This document shows, one piece after another, positions 49,331 to 59,085 of a stretch of 64,000 nt of DNA. Position numbers and translations under genes: made by a program. This DNA comes from Bordetella parapertussis (GTDB lineage Bacteria > Pseudomonadota > Gammaproteobacteria > Burkholderiales > Burkholderiaceae_B), in the NCBI GenBank assembly GCA_945895265.1, contig CAMDEF010000014.1, positions 10,398 through 74,397 on the forward strand. Direction: 5' to 3'. How positions within the stretch are numbered: position 1 is the first letter of the stretch; the number at the start of each line of letters is the position of its first letter. The notes under the pieces were generated by a model. The model was not told the origin of the DNA. It did not search any database and saw only the letters and a program-made list of their open reading frames with translations.

Positions 49331-50554
49331 ATGAGCGATATCAAAAAAGTAGTCTTGGCCTATTCTGGTGGCTTGGACACCTCTGTCATTCTTAAATGGC
49401 TGCAAGATACGTACCAGTGTGAAGTCGTCACATTCACCGCTGATATCGGTCAGGGCGAAGAGCTCGAACCTGCACGTGCCAAGGCCATCAAGTTCGGTAT
49501 CAAACCAGAACAAATCTTTATCGATGATTTGCGCGAAGAATTCGTGCGCGATTTTGTGTTTCCAATGTTTCGTTGCAACACCGTCTACGAAGGCGAATAC
49601 CTGTTAGGCACGTCGATTGCCCGGCCCTTGATTGCCAAGCGTCAAATCGAAATCGCCCGCCAAGTTGGTGCCGATGCCGTCTCTCACGGAGCAACCGGCA
49701 AAGGCAATGATCAAGTGCGTTTTGAGCTTGGTTACTACGCCCTTGAGCCCGGCATTAAAGTCATTGCCCCCTGGCGCGAATGGGACTTAGTCTCACGCGA
49801 AAAACTGTTGCAATACGCAGAAGCTGCTGGCATTGCCATTGACATGAAGCACAAGCAAGGCGGTGCGCCGTATTCAATGGACGCCAACCTGTTGCACATT
49901 AGCTTTGAGGGTCGCCACCTTGAAGATCCAAAGGCAGAGGCCGAAGAAACCATGTGGCGCTGGACGGTCTCGCCCGAGGCCGCCCCGGACAAAGCCGAAT
50001 ATCTTGACCTTGAGTTTGAACACGGTGATGTGGTGGCGCTCAACGGCGTGCGCCTCTCACCGGCCCAGGTACTGACAAAGCTGAATGAACTTGGTGGCAA
50101 GCACGGTATCGGCCGTCTAGATTTGGTCGAAAACCGCTACGTGGGCATGAAATCACGCGGCTGCTACGAAACCCCTGGTGGCACGATTTTGCTCAAAGCC
50201 CATCGCGCCATTGAATCAATCACGCTCGACCGTGAAGTCGCACATTTAAAAGACGACCTCATGCCACGTTATGCCAGCCTGATTTATAACGGCTATTGGT
50301 GGTCTCCAGAACGTCGTGCCATCCAAGCCTTAATCGACAGCACACAAAAAGAAGTCAACGGTTGGGTGCGCCTGAAGCTATACAAGGGTAACGTCTACAC
50401 CGTGTCGCGCGACTCAAAAGATACTCTATTTGATCAAACCATCGCGACCTTTGATGATGACGGCGGCGCCTACAACCAAGCTGACGCAGCAGGCTTTATC
50501 AAGCTCAATGCTTTACGCATGCGCATCGAGTCACGCGCTGGCCGCAAACTGTAA
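49331..50554 (+). CDS. argG: Argininosuccinate synthase
   Basis: ATP-dependent ligation of citrulline and aspartate; 407 residues from ATG 49331. It has the N-type PP-loop AYSGGLDTS (10-18), [14 protein letters not shown] and SDLYTGRWWS-like GYWWSPER. The ATG at 49292 would add 13 unrelated residues. A -10-like TTAAAAT about 50 bases upstream suggests a separate promoter in the 191-base gap after argF. Confidence 0.97.
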   Translation: MSDIKKVVLAYSGGLDTSVILKWLQDTYQCEVVTFTADIGQGEELEPARAKAIKFGIKPEQIFIDDLREEFVRDFVFPMFRCNTVYEGEYLLGTSIARPLIAKRQIEIARQVGADAVSHGATGKGNDQVRFELGYYALEPGIKVIAPWREWDLVSREKLLQYAEAAGIAIDMKHKQGGAPYSMDANLLHISFEGRHLEDPKAEAEETMWRWTVSPEAAPDKAEYLDLEFEHGDVVALNGVRLSPAQVLTKLNELGGKHGIGRLDLVENRYVGMKSRGCYETPGGTILLKAHRAIESITLDREVAHLKDDLMPRYASLIYNGYWWSPERRAIQALIDSTQKEVNGWVRLKLYKGNVYTVSRDSKDTLFDQTIATFDDDGGAYNQADAAGFIKLNALRMRIESRAGRKL

Positions 50555-50570
50555 AGCGGCTCAGAGGTCT

Positions 50571-50605
50571 GCATCACATCGCTCGAAGATCAAGCGAGGT
50601 GATGC
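50571..50605. terminator. Hairpin between argG and the sensor kinase
   Basis: GCATCAC (50571-50577) pairs with GTGATGC (50599-50605), and TCGCT (50579-50583) with AGCGA (50593-50597). It lies between convergent genes and has no T run. Confidence 0.5.
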
Positions 50606-50646
50606 GCGTCTCGCAGTAAATCGAGCAACTCCTGCAGGGGCCAAGC

Positions 50647-51741
50647 TCAACGCAGTTGATTAAAGCGATCCAGACGCGTTAACTGGGCACCCCTGCGGGT
50701 GCCCGGAAACACCACCGTCAAGCGCGCGCCCGCAAATTGAGGGCGACTCACTAAGTTCCACCACGCACCATGGGCACGGGCAATTTCTCGCACGATGGCG
50801 AGCCCTAAACCCGACCCGCCTTGGGGTGCGTCAGGCGAGCGATAAAACGCCTCAAACACGCGCCCCTGCTCTTGGGTACTGATGCCCGAGCCATCGTCTT
50901 CAACCGCGAGCGTGGGCGGCGTCGACGTGACGACTAACCGGATGTAGTGCGCACCAGTGGCATAGCGTAACGCATTGTCAATCAGATTACCCAAAAGCTC
51001 GTCGAGCAAAATTGGATCACCCTCCACCCAAACCGAATGCTCGGGCGCCTCGAGTTGCAAGGTAATACCGGCCTCATTCGCGCGCGACAACCACTCAGCA
51101 CCACTCGTGCGTACCCATTCACAGAGGTCCATTCGCAAAAAATGATCTTGCGGACGTGCTTCAGGGTCAACACGGGCGAGCACTAACAGTTGTCGCCCAA
51201 GACGAATCATGCGATCGCTGACTTGTTTAATGCGCTCTGCACGTTCGCGAAGGTCAGGGGATAAGGGCTTAGCAAGCATTAACTCAGACTCAAGCTTTAA
51301 ACCCGCCAGAGGCGTTCTGAGTTGATGGGCAGCATGACCAACAAAGCGGCGCTGTGCTGCCAGCGTATCGTTTAAGCGCGCCAGCAAATCGTTGGTATGG
51401 CGCACCAGCACTTCAAGCTCACGCGGTAGCCCCTCGGCCTTCAACTGGCCTAAATCATCCACCGAGCGCTGAGCAATATCGCTAGAGAGTTGATTGACTG
51501 CGCGCATGCCCGAGCGAACGCCTCGCACGACCACCCAAATGCACAGGGCAATCAACACAAATTGTCCAAAGACCATCAACCAGAAAATATCTTCTAGTTG
51601 CCAGTCGGACATCTCGATTTTATGCGTAATGATCCAGGTCGCTACTAAGTCAAGGCCGACCAACAGCACGATGGGCGGCAACAAGCGTAGTGTCAAACTA
51701 CGCGCCAGAGTACCCGAGGCTAAGAATGCAAATTTTGGCAT
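50647..51741 (-). CDS. Two-component sensor histidine kinase, TctE/QseC-like
   Basis: Membrane histidine kinase of 364 residues. Two transmembrane helices (about 22-39 and 52-72) are separated by only about 12 residues, so there is no periplasmic sensing domain. A HAMP-like linker (VRSGMRAVNQLSSDI), the H-box FVGHAAHQLRTPL with His139, and the N, G1 and G2 boxes (NLIDNALRY, DDGSGI, GGSGLGLAIV) follow. The H-box is of the TctE/QseC type. It lies 86 bases downstream of its regulator on the same strand. Confidence 0.92.
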   Translation of the reverse strand: MPKFAFLASGTLARSLTLRLLPPIVLLVGLDLVATWIITHKIEMSDWQLEDIFWLMVFGQFVLIALCIWVVVRGVRSGMRAVNQLSSDIAQRSVDDLGQLKAEGLPRELEVLVRHTNDLLARLNDTLAAQRRFVGHAAHQLRTPLAGLKLESELMLAKPLSPDLRERAERIKQVSDRMIRLGRQLLVLARVDPEARPQDHFLRMDLCEWVRTSGAEWLSRANEAGITLQLEAPEHSVWVEGDPILLDELLGNLIDNALRYATGAHYIRLVVTSTPPTLAVEDDGSGISTQEQGRVFEAFYRSPDAPQGGSGLGLAIVREIARAHGAWWNLVSRPQFAGARLTVVFPGTRRGAQLTRLDRFNQLR

Positions 51742-51827
51742 GACTGAGAGTCTAGTTTGAGCCGAATGTTAATCGCTAGGATTGATCGTTTACACATTAC
51801 CGGCCGTGAGTCGACGGTCATCAGGCG

Positions 51828-52499
51828 CTAAGCTGTGTCGACTTCAAGAAGATAGCCAAAGCCGCGCACAGTTTGGATAGCAGCGCCTTTACCCTCGAGA
51901 CGTTTACGCAGCCGATAAATGTAGACCTCGACGGCATTTTCGCTGAAGTCAGAATCAAGCGCCGAGAGGCCTTGCACGATTTGCTGTTTGGTTACGACCT
52001 TGCCGGCGCGCATCATAAGCATTTCAAGCACAGAGAGCTCACGTACGGAAAGGGCGAGTCGTTGACCTGCAGCCCTGCACTCACGATGGGCCGTATCAAA
52101 GGACAAATTACCAAATTCAATCAGCGACCTCGCCACACCTAAATGACGCCTAGCCAAGGCACGCACACGCGCCGCCAATTCGGCTAATTCAAAGGGCTTG
52201 GTCAAATAGTCGTCGGCCCCGGCATCAAGCCCAGCCACTCGATCTGCAAGGCCATCACGCGCAGTTAACACTAAAACAGGGATTTCGCTGCCCTCGCCAC
52301 GCAACGAGATCAGCACCTGCAAGCCATCAATCAGGGGCAAATTTAGGTCGAGCACCAACAAGTCGTAAGCGTGGTTTGCTAAGGCGGCTAGCGCCCGCTT
52401 GCCATCTGCCAACCAATCGGTTGCATAGCCTTGGTCTGTTAAAAACTCTTGCAACGCGCGCCCAAGCGTCGCGTCGTCTTCGATGACGAGCACTCTCAT
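51828..52499 (-). CDS. OmpR/PhoB-type response regulator
   Basis: DNA-binding response regulator of 223 residues. The receiver domain has Asp8/Asp9, phospho-acceptor Asp51 (VLDLNLP), Thr79 and Lys101 (LTKPF). The C-terminal winged helix has VRELSVLEMLMMRAGKVVTKQQI and VEVYIYRLRKRLEGKGAAIQTVRGFGYLL. It is closest to TctD/QseB. It begins 28 bases downstream of tRNA-Val and precedes the kinase gene. The target genes are unknown; a Bug-type binding protein further along the window (61.9 kb) would fit TctD but is not linked. Confidence 0.93.
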   Translation of the reverse strand: MRVLVIEDDATLGRALQEFLTDQGYATDWLADGKRALAALANHAYDLLVLDLNLPLIDGLQVLISLRGEGSEIPVLVLTARDGLADRVAGLDAGADDYLTKPFELAELAARVRALARRHLGVARSLIEFGNLSFDTAHRECRAAGQRLALSVRELSVLEMLMMRAGKVVTKQQIVQGLSALDSDFSENAVEVYIYRLRKRLEGKGAAIQTVRGFGYLLEVDTA

Positions 52500-52526
52500 A
52501 GTGCAAGTTTACATCTTAGGGGATAC

Positions 52527-52602
52527 TGGTGGGTGCTACAGGGGTCGAACCTGTGACCTACGCCTTGTAAGGGCGCCGCTCTACCAACTGAGCTAAGCAC
52601 CC
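52527..52602 (-). tRNA. tRNA-Val, anticodon UAC, CCA encoded
   Basis: A 76-base cloverleaf on the minus strand: acceptor GGGTGCT/AGCACCC, D arm GCTCAGTTGGTAGAGC, anticodon loop CTTACAA with TAC, T arm ACAGG-TTCGACC-CCTGT. CCA is encoded at 52527-52529. Confidence 0.97.
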
Positions 52603-52671
52603 TAAGATATGACTGAGCGTTTTGAACCTGCACAAAACGATACTGTGAACAAAGGGCTAGTACTGGTGCAC

Positions 52672-52711
52672 AAAAAAATGCGTAGCGCATTATAGCGAAA
52701 CGCATTTTTTT
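52672..52711 (-). terminator. Rho-independent terminator of hupB
   Basis: AAAAAAATGCG (52672-52682) and CGCATTTTTTT (52701-52711) form an 11-bp stem. The minus-strand transcript ends in seven T. It lies 17 bases after the hupB stop and separates hupB from tRNA-Val. Confidence 0.8.
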
Positions 52712-52727
52712 AGCAAATTGAAACGTG

Positions 52728-53000
52728 TTAGTTCAATGAGTCTTTCAGTGCCTTACCTGGACGAAACTTTGGCACTTTTGCTTTTTTGATTTTAATTGCT
52801 TCACCGGTACGTGGATTACGTCCGGTACGTGCTGCACGTTGCGACACTGCAAAGGTACCAAAACCCACCAACGTAACCGAATTACCTTTTTTGAGTGTTG
52901 CCTTGATTGCAGCAATCATCGCGTCAAGCGAACGGCCTGCAGCTGCTTTAGAGATATCAGCTTTTGTAGCGATGTCATCAATCAATTCAGTTTTGTTCAT
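52728..53000 (-). CDS. hupB: DNA-binding protein HU
   Basis: Histone-like architectural protein of 90 residues. The start [20 protein letters not shown], the core [26 protein letters not shown] with the DNA-intercalating Arg-Asn-Pro, and the end [13 protein letters not shown] are all typical of HU rather than IHF. AAGGAA lies about 10 bases before the ATG. It has a TTGACA promoter candidate and an FNR-type palindrome upstream (53176-53247) and a strong terminator. Confidence 0.96.
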   Translation of the reverse strand: MNKTELIDDIATKADISKAAAGRSLDAMIAAIKATLKKGNSVTLVGFGTFAVSQRAARTGRNPRTGEAIKIKKAKVPKFRPGKALKDSLN

Positions 53001-53175
53001 GTTGTTTATTTCCTTGGTGGTAGCAAAATCATCTATTGCAAAAAAAATTTGAGTCGCTTGCCTGTATTCAATTTAACAAGTGCCTCAAATGGTGTGCGAA
53101 GGGAGTGAAACACCTGCTTACGCAGGCAAGAGATAAAAACGCCCGCTTGCGAAGGCCCTCATCACTCATGCCGGT

Positions 53176-53204
53176 ATTAGGCCACTCTGAGCAAGGACTG
53201 TCAA
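53176..53204 (-). promoter_or_regulatory. Sigma-70 promoter of hupB
   Basis: On the minus strand TTGACA (complement of 53199-53204) is followed after 17 bases by CCTAAT (complement of 53176-53181). The -35 is perfect and the -10 matches four of six. The leader would be about 170 bases. Confidence 0.55.
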
Positions 53205-53233
53205 GAAAAAATCGCTTGAGACCCGCATTCTTA

Positions 53234-53247
53234 TTGATAGTAATCAA
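53234..53247. promoter_or_regulatory. FNR/ANR-type palindrome upstream of hupB
   Basis: TTGAT-AGTA-ATCAA is a perfect match to the FNR consensus TTGAT-N4-ATCAA. Its centre lies about 70 bases upstream of the transcription start predicted from the hupB promoter, a spacing used by class I Crp/Fnr activation. Actual binding is inference. Confidence 0.5.
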
Positions 53248-53402
53248 CAAAGTACTCAAATAAATTTTAGGCAATTTGGATTTTCATCAGGGTAACTCAC
53301 TATTATTCGCGCGCGCTTGCGCTCTCAATCGCAAGCACAGCAAGGGGACTCAAAGCGCTGTGTGCGACGGCCGCACCAAGCAAGTGTGGTACCCGTCATT
53401 TA

Positions 53403-54668
53403 TTAAACAACGCCACACGCCGCAAACGCTTGTTCAAAATCAGCGATCAAATCGGTTTGATCCTCGATACCCACAGATAAGCGAATCAAGCCATCGGCAA
53501 TCCCCATCTTGGCTCTCAAGTCGGGCCCCATCTCATGATAAATCGTCTGCGCAGCAGGTAAGGCGAGAGTGCGCGTGTCACCCACATGTGTCGCCAAAAT
53601 TGCCACTTGAAGGTGATTTAAAAAATCAAGGCAATCGATACCCGCCACCAATTCAACTGCAATCAGCATACTGAACTTGCCACCAAATAATTGTGCAGCG
53701 CGGGCGTGTTGAGGATGATTTGTAAGCCCCGGGTAAGCAACACGTTGCACTCCTGGGTGCTTGGATAAAAACGTAGCGAGCGCCATCGCGTTGCTGCAAA
53801 TCTTATCCAGCCGCAACGCTAAGGTCTCGGCGCCAACGGCAATTCGATGTGCTGCATCGGCGGACAAGGTGCCGCCCATATCGCGTAAACCTTTCTTCTT
53901 GATTTGCGTGATCGCCCAGCCCATTGCCGGACCTTTTTTATAAATATCAAGGATGTTGCTGTACTCGGTCCAGTCAAACAGACCGGTATCGGTCAATGAA
54001 CCACCCAGCGCATTTGCATGCCCACCAATATGCTTGGATAGCGCGTTCATCACAATCGATGCACCAACCGCCTTAGGCCGAAATAACCAAGGTGAGGTCA
54101 CGGTGTTGTCGACGACATACACTAATTTATGCTTTTGGCACAACTGCCCTAAGCCGACAAGGTCAGCAACCTGCGTACCCGGGTTCGCGATGGTCTCGGT
54201 AAACAACATTTTTGTATTTGGGCGAATCGCCGCCGCGGCGGCCTGCGCGTCAGTCGGGTCGACCAAGGTGATCTCAATACCCAACAACTCAAGCGTACCA
54301 AAAAGACTATTTGTATTACCAAAAATAAACTGACTGGATAGTAGATGGTCGCCCGCGCGCAGCAAGGTCGTAAACAAGGCCGTCAGCGCTGCCATGCCGG
54401 TCGCAAACGACAAGCTTGCCACACCGTCTTCCATTTTGTTAATTTTCTTTTCAAGCGCATCGCTGGTGGGCGTACCTTGACGTGCATAGGTGTAGCCCGC
54501 CTTACCCTGAAACACTGCGGCCAATTCACGCGAGTCAGCAAAGGCGTATTGCGTTGACGTATGAATCGGCTTGTGCACCGCGCCATGCTCGACCGACAAT
54601 CTGCGGTCGCCGTGCAAAATAGTGGTTGTAAAGCCCTGTTTGGGGGATTGTTTAGACTGAGTCATCAC
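53403..54668 (-). CDS. Cys/Met metabolism PLP-dependent enzyme (cystathionine gamma-synthase family)
   Basis: Trans-sulfuration-family enzyme of 421 residues. PLP Lys212 lies in NALSKHIGGHANALGG, Asp187 in VVDNTVTSP, and YARQGTPTSDALE and FATGMAAL are conserved. The family includes cystathionine gamma-synthase/lyase, O-acetyl- and O-succinylhomoserine sulfhydrylases and methionine gamma-lyase; sequence alone does not decide. No other methionine gene lies near. The gene is flanked by intergenic regions on both sides and seems monocistronic. Confidence 0.85.
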   Translation of the reverse strand: MMTQSKQSPKQGFTTTILHGDRRLSVEHGAVHKPIHTSTQYAFADSRELAAVFQGKAGYTYARQGTPTSDALEKKINKMEDGVASLSFATGMAALTALFTTLLRAGDHLLSSQFIFGNTNSLFGTLELLGIEITLVDPTDAQAAAAAIRPNTKMLFTETIANPGTQVADLVGLGQLCQKHKLVYVVDNTVTSPWLFRPKAVGASIVMNALSKHIGGHANALGGSLTDTGLFDWTEYSNILDIYKKGPAMGWAITQIKKKGLRDMGGTLSADAAHRIAVGAETLALRLDKICSNAMALATFLSKHPGVQRVAYPGLTNHPQHARAAQLFGGKFSMLIAVELVAGIDCLDFLNHLQVAILATHVGDTRTLALPAAQTIYHEMGPDLRAKMGIADGLIRLSVGIEDQTDLIADFEQAFAACGVV

Positions 54669-54851
54669 ACATTCACTTTAAAAAATAAGCCTTGATCGCT
54701 CACGAAATAAGCTTGGCTCATTGCATGGATGCGAGGACATAAGCTTAGCGCAATAGGCCTAGCCTAGGAAATCATCTTGAAGCACTTAGACGAAGCTCAC
54801 AGACAAGCCTCAGTCGCAGAGGGTAGTCTAGCCTTGACGCTGGCGATTCGT

Positions 54852-55589
54852 TTACCCTTGACGCTGGCGAACAGTCTCGTACAGACACACTGCCGTTGCC
54901 ACACTGACGTTTAGGCTTTCAACACTGCCCAACATGGGGATTGTGACCAGTTCGTCGCAGGTTTCGCGGGTGAGTCGACGCATCCCCTCGCCTTCAGCAC
55001 CCATCACCCAGGCCATCGAACGCTTACCGTCGGTTTGATGAATGCTTTGTGTCGCTGTGTCGTCAGTGCCGACTAACCAAAGATCGCGGTCTTTTAACTC
55101 GCGCATGGTGCGCGCCAGATTCGTCACCATTAGGTATGGCACCGACTCAGCCGCCCCGCACGCCACCCGCCGAACGGTCGTATTTAAACCCACGGCACGG
55201 TCTCTTGGTGCAACCACTGCATGCACCCCTGCCGCATCGGCTGTGCGCAGGCAGGCGCCTAAATTATGCGGGTCGGTCACGCCATCCAAAATCAGCAACA
55301 ACGCAGGCCCCTGCACGCTATCCAGAACCTCGTCCAGATCATCGGCCAGTTTTCGTACATCGGCGACGGCCACCACACCTTGATGCCGCGAGCCTCCAGT
55401 CAGACCGTCTAAGCGATCAGCCGACACAGGGTGCACGGCTCGCCCCGCCTGCGTGGCAGTCGCAATCAAAGCCTGCATGCGCTTGTCACGCCGTTGCGCC
55501 TCGACATAGACTTCGCGAATCGATTCTGGGGCCTGGCGCAGCCGCGCGATGACCGCGTGAAAGCCCGCTAGCATTTGAGTTGCAGCCAT
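54852..55589 (-). CDS. rlmB: 23S rRNA (guanosine-2'-O-)-methyltransferase RlmB
   Basis: SPOUT-class methyltransferase that modifies G2251 of 23S rRNA; 245 residues. An N-terminal L30e-like substrate-binding domain (about 1-75) is followed by the knotted domain: [30 protein letters not shown] and [14 protein letters not shown]. It lies 8 bases after rnr on the same strand and is very likely cotranscribed with it, as in many proteobacteria. Confidence 0.95.
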   Translation of the reverse strand: MAATQMLAGFHAVIARLRQAPESIREVYVEAQRRDKRMQALIATATQAGRAVHPVSADRLDGLTGGSRHQGVVAVADVRKLADDLDEVLDSVQGPALLLILDGVTDPHNLGACLRTADAAGVHAVVAPRDRAVGLNTTVRRVACGAAESVPYLMVTNLARTMRELKDRDLWLVGTDDTATQSIHQTDGKRSMAWVMGAEGEGMRRLTRETCDELVTIPMLGSVESLNVSVATAVCLYETVRQRQG

Positions 55590-55597
55590 ACGTGTTC

Positions 55598-58087
55598 CTA
55601 GCGCCCTTTACGGGCAGATTTTTTTACACCAGCGCTTTTACCAGCGCGCACCGCCTTTTTAGGCGCGCGCGCAGTCTCTTGCTTGGCAGCTTTTTGGGCC
55701 TGTGCGCGACGCACTTTAGCAATTTGCCCTTTCAATTCGGGCGGTTTAGGTGCAGCCGCTTTTTTAATTCGTCTGCCCGCTGGGTCTTCAACACGAGTGG
55801 CTGCCTTGCGCAAGGCATCAAACGTAGTGCCCGTTACCAGCCTAAACTCAATGCGTCGCGCCTCGAGATCTACCCGCGCCACTTGCACTTGTACCGCATC
55901 AGTCAAACGATAGCGCAAACCGGTGCGCTCGCCACGAAGCTCGTGCATCGCATCGTTGAATTGAAAATACTCGGTACCAAGTTCTGAGACATGCACCAGA
56001 CCTTCAACATGCAAGGTATCGAGTGTGACAAAAATCCCGAAGCTGGCCACACCAGTGACCCGCCCGCTGAAGACTTCACCGACACGTTCTTTGACGAACC
56101 AGCATTTGAGCCAAGCCTCGACATCGCGCGACGCATCGTCGGCACGTCGCTCTGTGCCTGACAACAATAGACCGATTTTTTCCCAGAGGTCATGCTCATA
56201 TTCGCGCAGTGTAGCACCGGGTGCTGAGGCAAAACCGTGCAACACAGGTTGATAACGTTGACTTTTAAGCAAAGCTTTGATGACGCGATGGGTCATTAAA
56301 TCAGGGTAGCGGCGAATCGGCGACGTAAAGTGGGTATAAGCGGGATACGACAGGCCAAAGTGACCAGCATTGTCAGGCCCATAGATCGCTTGCTGCATCG
56401 AACGCAAGCACATTGTTTGCAGTAAGCCGTAATCAGGACGTGCCCGTGCCTTATCTAACAAGGCGCCATAATCGGCCGCGGCCGGGTCAGCGCCCCCGCC
56501 CAAACTTAAGCCAAGCGTCTTTAAAAATTCACGTAACGATTGCAGTTTTTCAGGCGTTGGGCCTTCGTGCACACGGTATAAACCGATATGTTTGCTACGC
56601 AGCATAAAGTCGGCCGCGCACGTGTTGGCTGCCAGCATGCACTCTTCAATTAAACGATGGGCGTCGTTGCGTAAGACACCGATAATCTTTTCAATGCGGC
56701 CTAACTCATTGCACACAATTTTGGTTTCAACCGTGTCAAAGTCAATTGCGCCCCGTTCTTTGCGACCTTGAGACAACAACTGAAACAACTCATAGAGCCC
56801 ATTAATCTGCGGCATGACGTTGGCAAAACCACGCGCAACTGGCCCTAGCGGCTGCTGCAACGACTCCCACACCTGGTTGTAGGTTGTACGCGCATGCGAA
56901 TGAATCACTGCGTTATAAAACTGATAAGCCGACACCGTGCCAGCTTTGGCACCCGAAAGCGGAATCACCATGTCGCACACGAGCACCAGTCGATCGACCG
57001 AAGGCTTGAGCGAACACAACCCATTCGAGAGCTTTTCAGGCAACATCGGGATCACCCGACGTGGAAAATACACGCTTGTACCGCGCTCACGTGCCGCTTC
57101 ATCCAGCGCATCTTCCGGTGTCACATAATGGCTGACATCGGCAATCGCAACGAGTAGTCGCCAAGCTGGGCGCTTACGCGCCTCGCCCATGTCAACCTGC
57201 TCGCAATACACGGCGTCGTCAAAATCGCGCGCGTCTTCGCCATCGATCGTAATAAACGGCACATCACGCAAATCAACACGGTCCTTCAAATCGACGGCGC
57301 GCACTGTGTCTGGCAATTTTTCGGCCTGCCGTGAAGCTGCTTCAGAAAAATCGACCGGCACATCAAACTTGCGCACAGCAATTTCGATTTCCATACCAGG
57401 ATCGTCAATTTCACCCAAAATCTCAGCAACACGCCCCAAAGGCTGTTTATGGCGCGATGGTTGCTCGATGATGTCGACAGACACCACCTGACCATGCTGT
57501 GCACCGCCTGTATCACCGGGCGGAATCAAGACGTCGTGCTTGATACGCTGATCTTCGGGCACAACGATGGTCATGCCGCGTTCATTTAAAAAGCGCCCAA
57601 CTAAGCGATTGGTGCGACGCTCTAGTACCTCAACAATCGTGCCCTCGGGTTTGCCGCGATACTCGCCAGTCGGCTTGACCAGCACGCGATCGCCGTGCAA
57701 GACCTTTTGCATTTCGCGAGGCGACAAAAAGATGTCTTGGCCCCCAACGTCAGCCACCAAAAAGCCAAACCCATCGCGATGTCCTTGCACACGGCCGGCC
57801 ACAAAATCAAGTTTATTGGCCAGCAACAGTACGCCCTTACGGTTGGGCAACAACTGACCGTCGCGCTCCATCGCTGCAATTCTGCGATCAAAGCCCGTTA
57901 AGGTTTCATCCCGCGTGAGCCCCATGCGAGCGGCCAAATCCTCTGGTGATAATGGTGCGGGCGACACACGCAGGACTTCTAGAATTTGTTCGCGACTAGG
58001 GACATCGGGATCAAAGTCAGGAATCTTTTCGGGCGATACAGTCGCGGCGCGAGTGCTCTTGATATTTGGTGGGAGGCGTTTTGCCAA
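55598..58087 (-). CDS. rnr: Ribonuclease R
   Basis: Processive 3'-5' exoribonuclease that degrades structured RNA; 829 residues. The start appears to be a TTG at 58087 ([11 protein letters not shown]); no upstream ATG is usable. An N-terminal helix-turn-helix, two cold-shock domains ([12 protein letters not shown]), the RNB catalytic domain with [15 protein letters not shown], an S1 domain ([16 protein letters not shown]) and a Lys/Ala-rich basic tail are visible in order. The start overlaps the -35 of the divergent tRNA-Leu(CAG) promoter. Confidence 0.95.
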   Translation of the reverse strand: MAKRLPPNIKSTRAATVSPEKIPDFDPDVPSREQILEVLRVSPAPLSPEDLAARMGLTRDETLTGFDRRIAAMERDGQLLPNRKGVLLLANKLDFVAGRVQGHRDGFGFLVADVGGQDIFLSPREMQKVLHGDRVLVKPTGEYRGKPEGTIVEVLERRTNRLVGRFLNERGMTIVVPEDQRIKHDVLIPPGDTGGAQHGQVVSVDIIEQPSRHKQPLGRVAEILGEIDDPGMEIEIAVRKFDVPVDFSEAASRQAEKLPDTVRAVDLKDRVDLRDVPFITIDGEDARDFDDAVYCEQVDMGEARKRPAWRLLVAIADVSHYVTPEDALDEAARERGTSVYFPRRVIPMLPEKLSNGLCSLKPSVDRLVLVCDMVIPLSGAKAGTVSAYQFYNAVIHSHARTTYNQVWESLQQPLGPVARGFANVMPQINGLYELFQLLSQGRKERGAIDFDTVETKIVCNELGRIEKIIGVLRNDAHRLIEECMLAANTCAADFMLRSKHIGLYRVHEGPTPEKLQSLREFLKTLGLSLGGGADPAAADYGALLDKARARPDYGLLQTMCLRSMQQAIYGPDNAGHFGLSYPAYTHFTSPIRRYPDLMTHRVIKALLKSQRYQPVLHGFASAPGATLREYEHDLWEKIGLLLSGTERRADDASRDVEAWLKCWFVKERVGEVFSGRVTGVASFGIFVTLDTLHVEGLVHVSELGTEYFQFNDAMHELRGERTGLRYRLTDAVQVQVARVDLEARRIEFRLVTGTTFDALRKAATRVEDPAGRRIKKAAAPKPPELKGQIAKVRRAQAQKAAKQETARAPKKAVRAGKSAGVKKSARKGR

Positions 58088-58108
58088 AGCTAAAATCTCG
58101 CTTATAAT
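58081..58108 (+). promoter_or_regulatory. Sigma-70 promoter of tRNA-Leu(CAG)
   Basis: TTGCCA (58081-58086), 16-base spacer, TATAAT (58103-58108). The -35 overlaps the first codons of divergent rnr. The tRNA starts 25 bases after the -10. Confidence 0.8.
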
Positions 58109-58133
58109 GCGTGGCTTATTGAGTACAAGTTAG

Positions 58134-58218
58134 GCCCAGGTGGCGGAATTGGTAGACGCGCACGGTTCAGGTCCGTGTGCCGAAAGGTGTGGAGGTTCGA
58201 GTCCTCTCCTGGGCACCA
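58134..58218 (+). tRNA. tRNA-Leu, anticodon CAG, CCA encoded
   Basis: An 85-base class II tRNA: acceptor GCCCAGG/CCTGGGC, D arm with AATTGGTAGACGC, anticodon stem CACGG/CCGTG with loop TTCAGGT (CAG), a variable arm, T loop TTCGAGT. CCA is encoded at 58216-58218. Confidence 0.97.
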
Positions 58219-58258
58219 CCGAAGTGTAAAGCATAAAGTGCCTGGCTTTTATGACAAT

Positions 58259-58294
58259 GCCTCAAAATTCACTTTGAATGTTTGAGGCTTTTTT
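58259..58294 (+). terminator. Rho-independent terminator of tRNA-Leu(CAG)
   Basis: GCCTCAAA (58259-58266) pairs with TTTGAGGC (58281-58288), with an inner ATTC/GAAT stem, followed by six T. Confidence 0.85.
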
Positions 58295-58309
58295 GTTTTA
58301 GCGCAAAAG

Positions 58310-58351
58310 CAGTATGACGCATTGTCATTGCAGTATGACGCCTTGTCATTG
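58310..58351. repeat. Two tandem 21-base units
   Basis: CAGTATGACGC(A/C)TTGTCATTG-type units at 58310-58330 and 58331-58351 differ at one base. They lie between the tRNA terminator and the 3' end of the GNAT gene. No function is recognised. Confidence 0.85.
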
Positions 58352-58404
58352 TTTGGCGCTTTGCCTGTTTCTAACGATTTCTTGCTCTTCGGGGCTCTGC
58401 AGCC

Positions 58405-58914
58405 CTACAACACTTTGCGCATCAAAACATGTGGGATATTTGCATCAAGGTATTCGGCGCCCTCCGCCACAAACCCTTGGCGCAGATAAAACCCTTGGGC
58501 GTGTGTCTGTGCAGAGAGCAACACTTCGCCAAAACCCTGTTGTCTTGCCTGTTGTACCAACGCTGTCAGCACCGCGCGCCCGAGGCCCTGCCCGCGCGCG
58601 CCTTTCAGCACTGCCATCCGACCAATATGAGCATCTGGCAACAAACGGCCAGTTGCCATTGCTAGGCCGTGCACGTCATAGGCCACGGCATGCACACACA
58701 AGGGGTCAAGAGCGTCGATCTCTTCTTCAATTGGCACGAGTTGCTCGTGCACAAACACTTCGAGCCGAATCGGCGCAGCCCAGGGTTGCAGGGTCGGCCA
58801 ATCTCCTAGCTCGACGCGCCAAGGGCTTGCTCGCCGGTCAGCGCACGCCTCAATTCTATTCGCACTGAGGCTTTGATCAACTGGCATTTCGGATCTATGA
58901 TCGGACGAGGTCAT
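58405..58914 (-). CDS. GNAT family N-acetyltransferase
   Basis: Acetyl-CoA-dependent acyltransferase of 169 residues from ATG 58914, chosen because AGGAG (complement of 58920-58924) lies five bases upstream; a longer reading from 59025 would add 37 unrelated residues. The acetyl-CoA loop is ARGQGLGRAVL, preceded by GRMAVLKG. The pattern IRLEVFVHEQLVPIEEEIDALDP is common in a subgroup of unknown substrate. About 45 N-terminal residues precede the GNAT core. Confidence 0.86.
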   Translation of the reverse strand: MTSSDHRSEMPVDQSLSANRIEACADRRASPWRVELGDWPTLQPWAAPIRLEVFVHEQLVPIEEEIDALDPLCVHAVAYDVHGLAMATGRLLPDAHIGRMAVLKGARGQGLGRAVLTALVQQARQQGFGEVLLSAQTHAQGFYLRQGFVAEGAEYLDANIPHVLMRKVL

Positions 58915-59085
58915 GCTTTCTCCTAATATAGAAATTATACGATTCGCACTGTAAGCTGAGATAGTGGTCAGTGGCAGACTCTTTAAAATCGTAAACGGGT
59001 CCCGAGCTTGCAATCCCAAGCGCAATGATTATGGATGTGCTCGCTGGCAGGCGCGCACTTGCACCATGTTTAACCGGAGCCAACG

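Larger units (their letters stand above)
53001..53402. other. 402-base intergenic region, no gene seen
   Basis: No coding feature is credible here. It holds the likely hupB promoter and FNR-type site (53176-53247) and a 7-bp hairpin GCTTGCG/CGCAAGC at 53315-53336 shortly after the stop of the upstream minus-strand PLP gene. A T run is absent, so the hairpin is not a clear terminator. Confidence 0.6.

Noticed and set aside
53276-53674. 132-codon plus-strand frame near hupB and downstream of the FNR-type site
   Set aside because: More than half of it lies opposite the conserved C-terminus of the PLP enzyme; no motif and no ribosome site were seen.
58314-58868. 184-codon plus-strand frame opposite the GNAT gene
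   Set aside because: It includes the 21-base repeat and is Arg/Leu-rich without motifs; the minus-strand GNAT frame has a clear ribosome site and family features.
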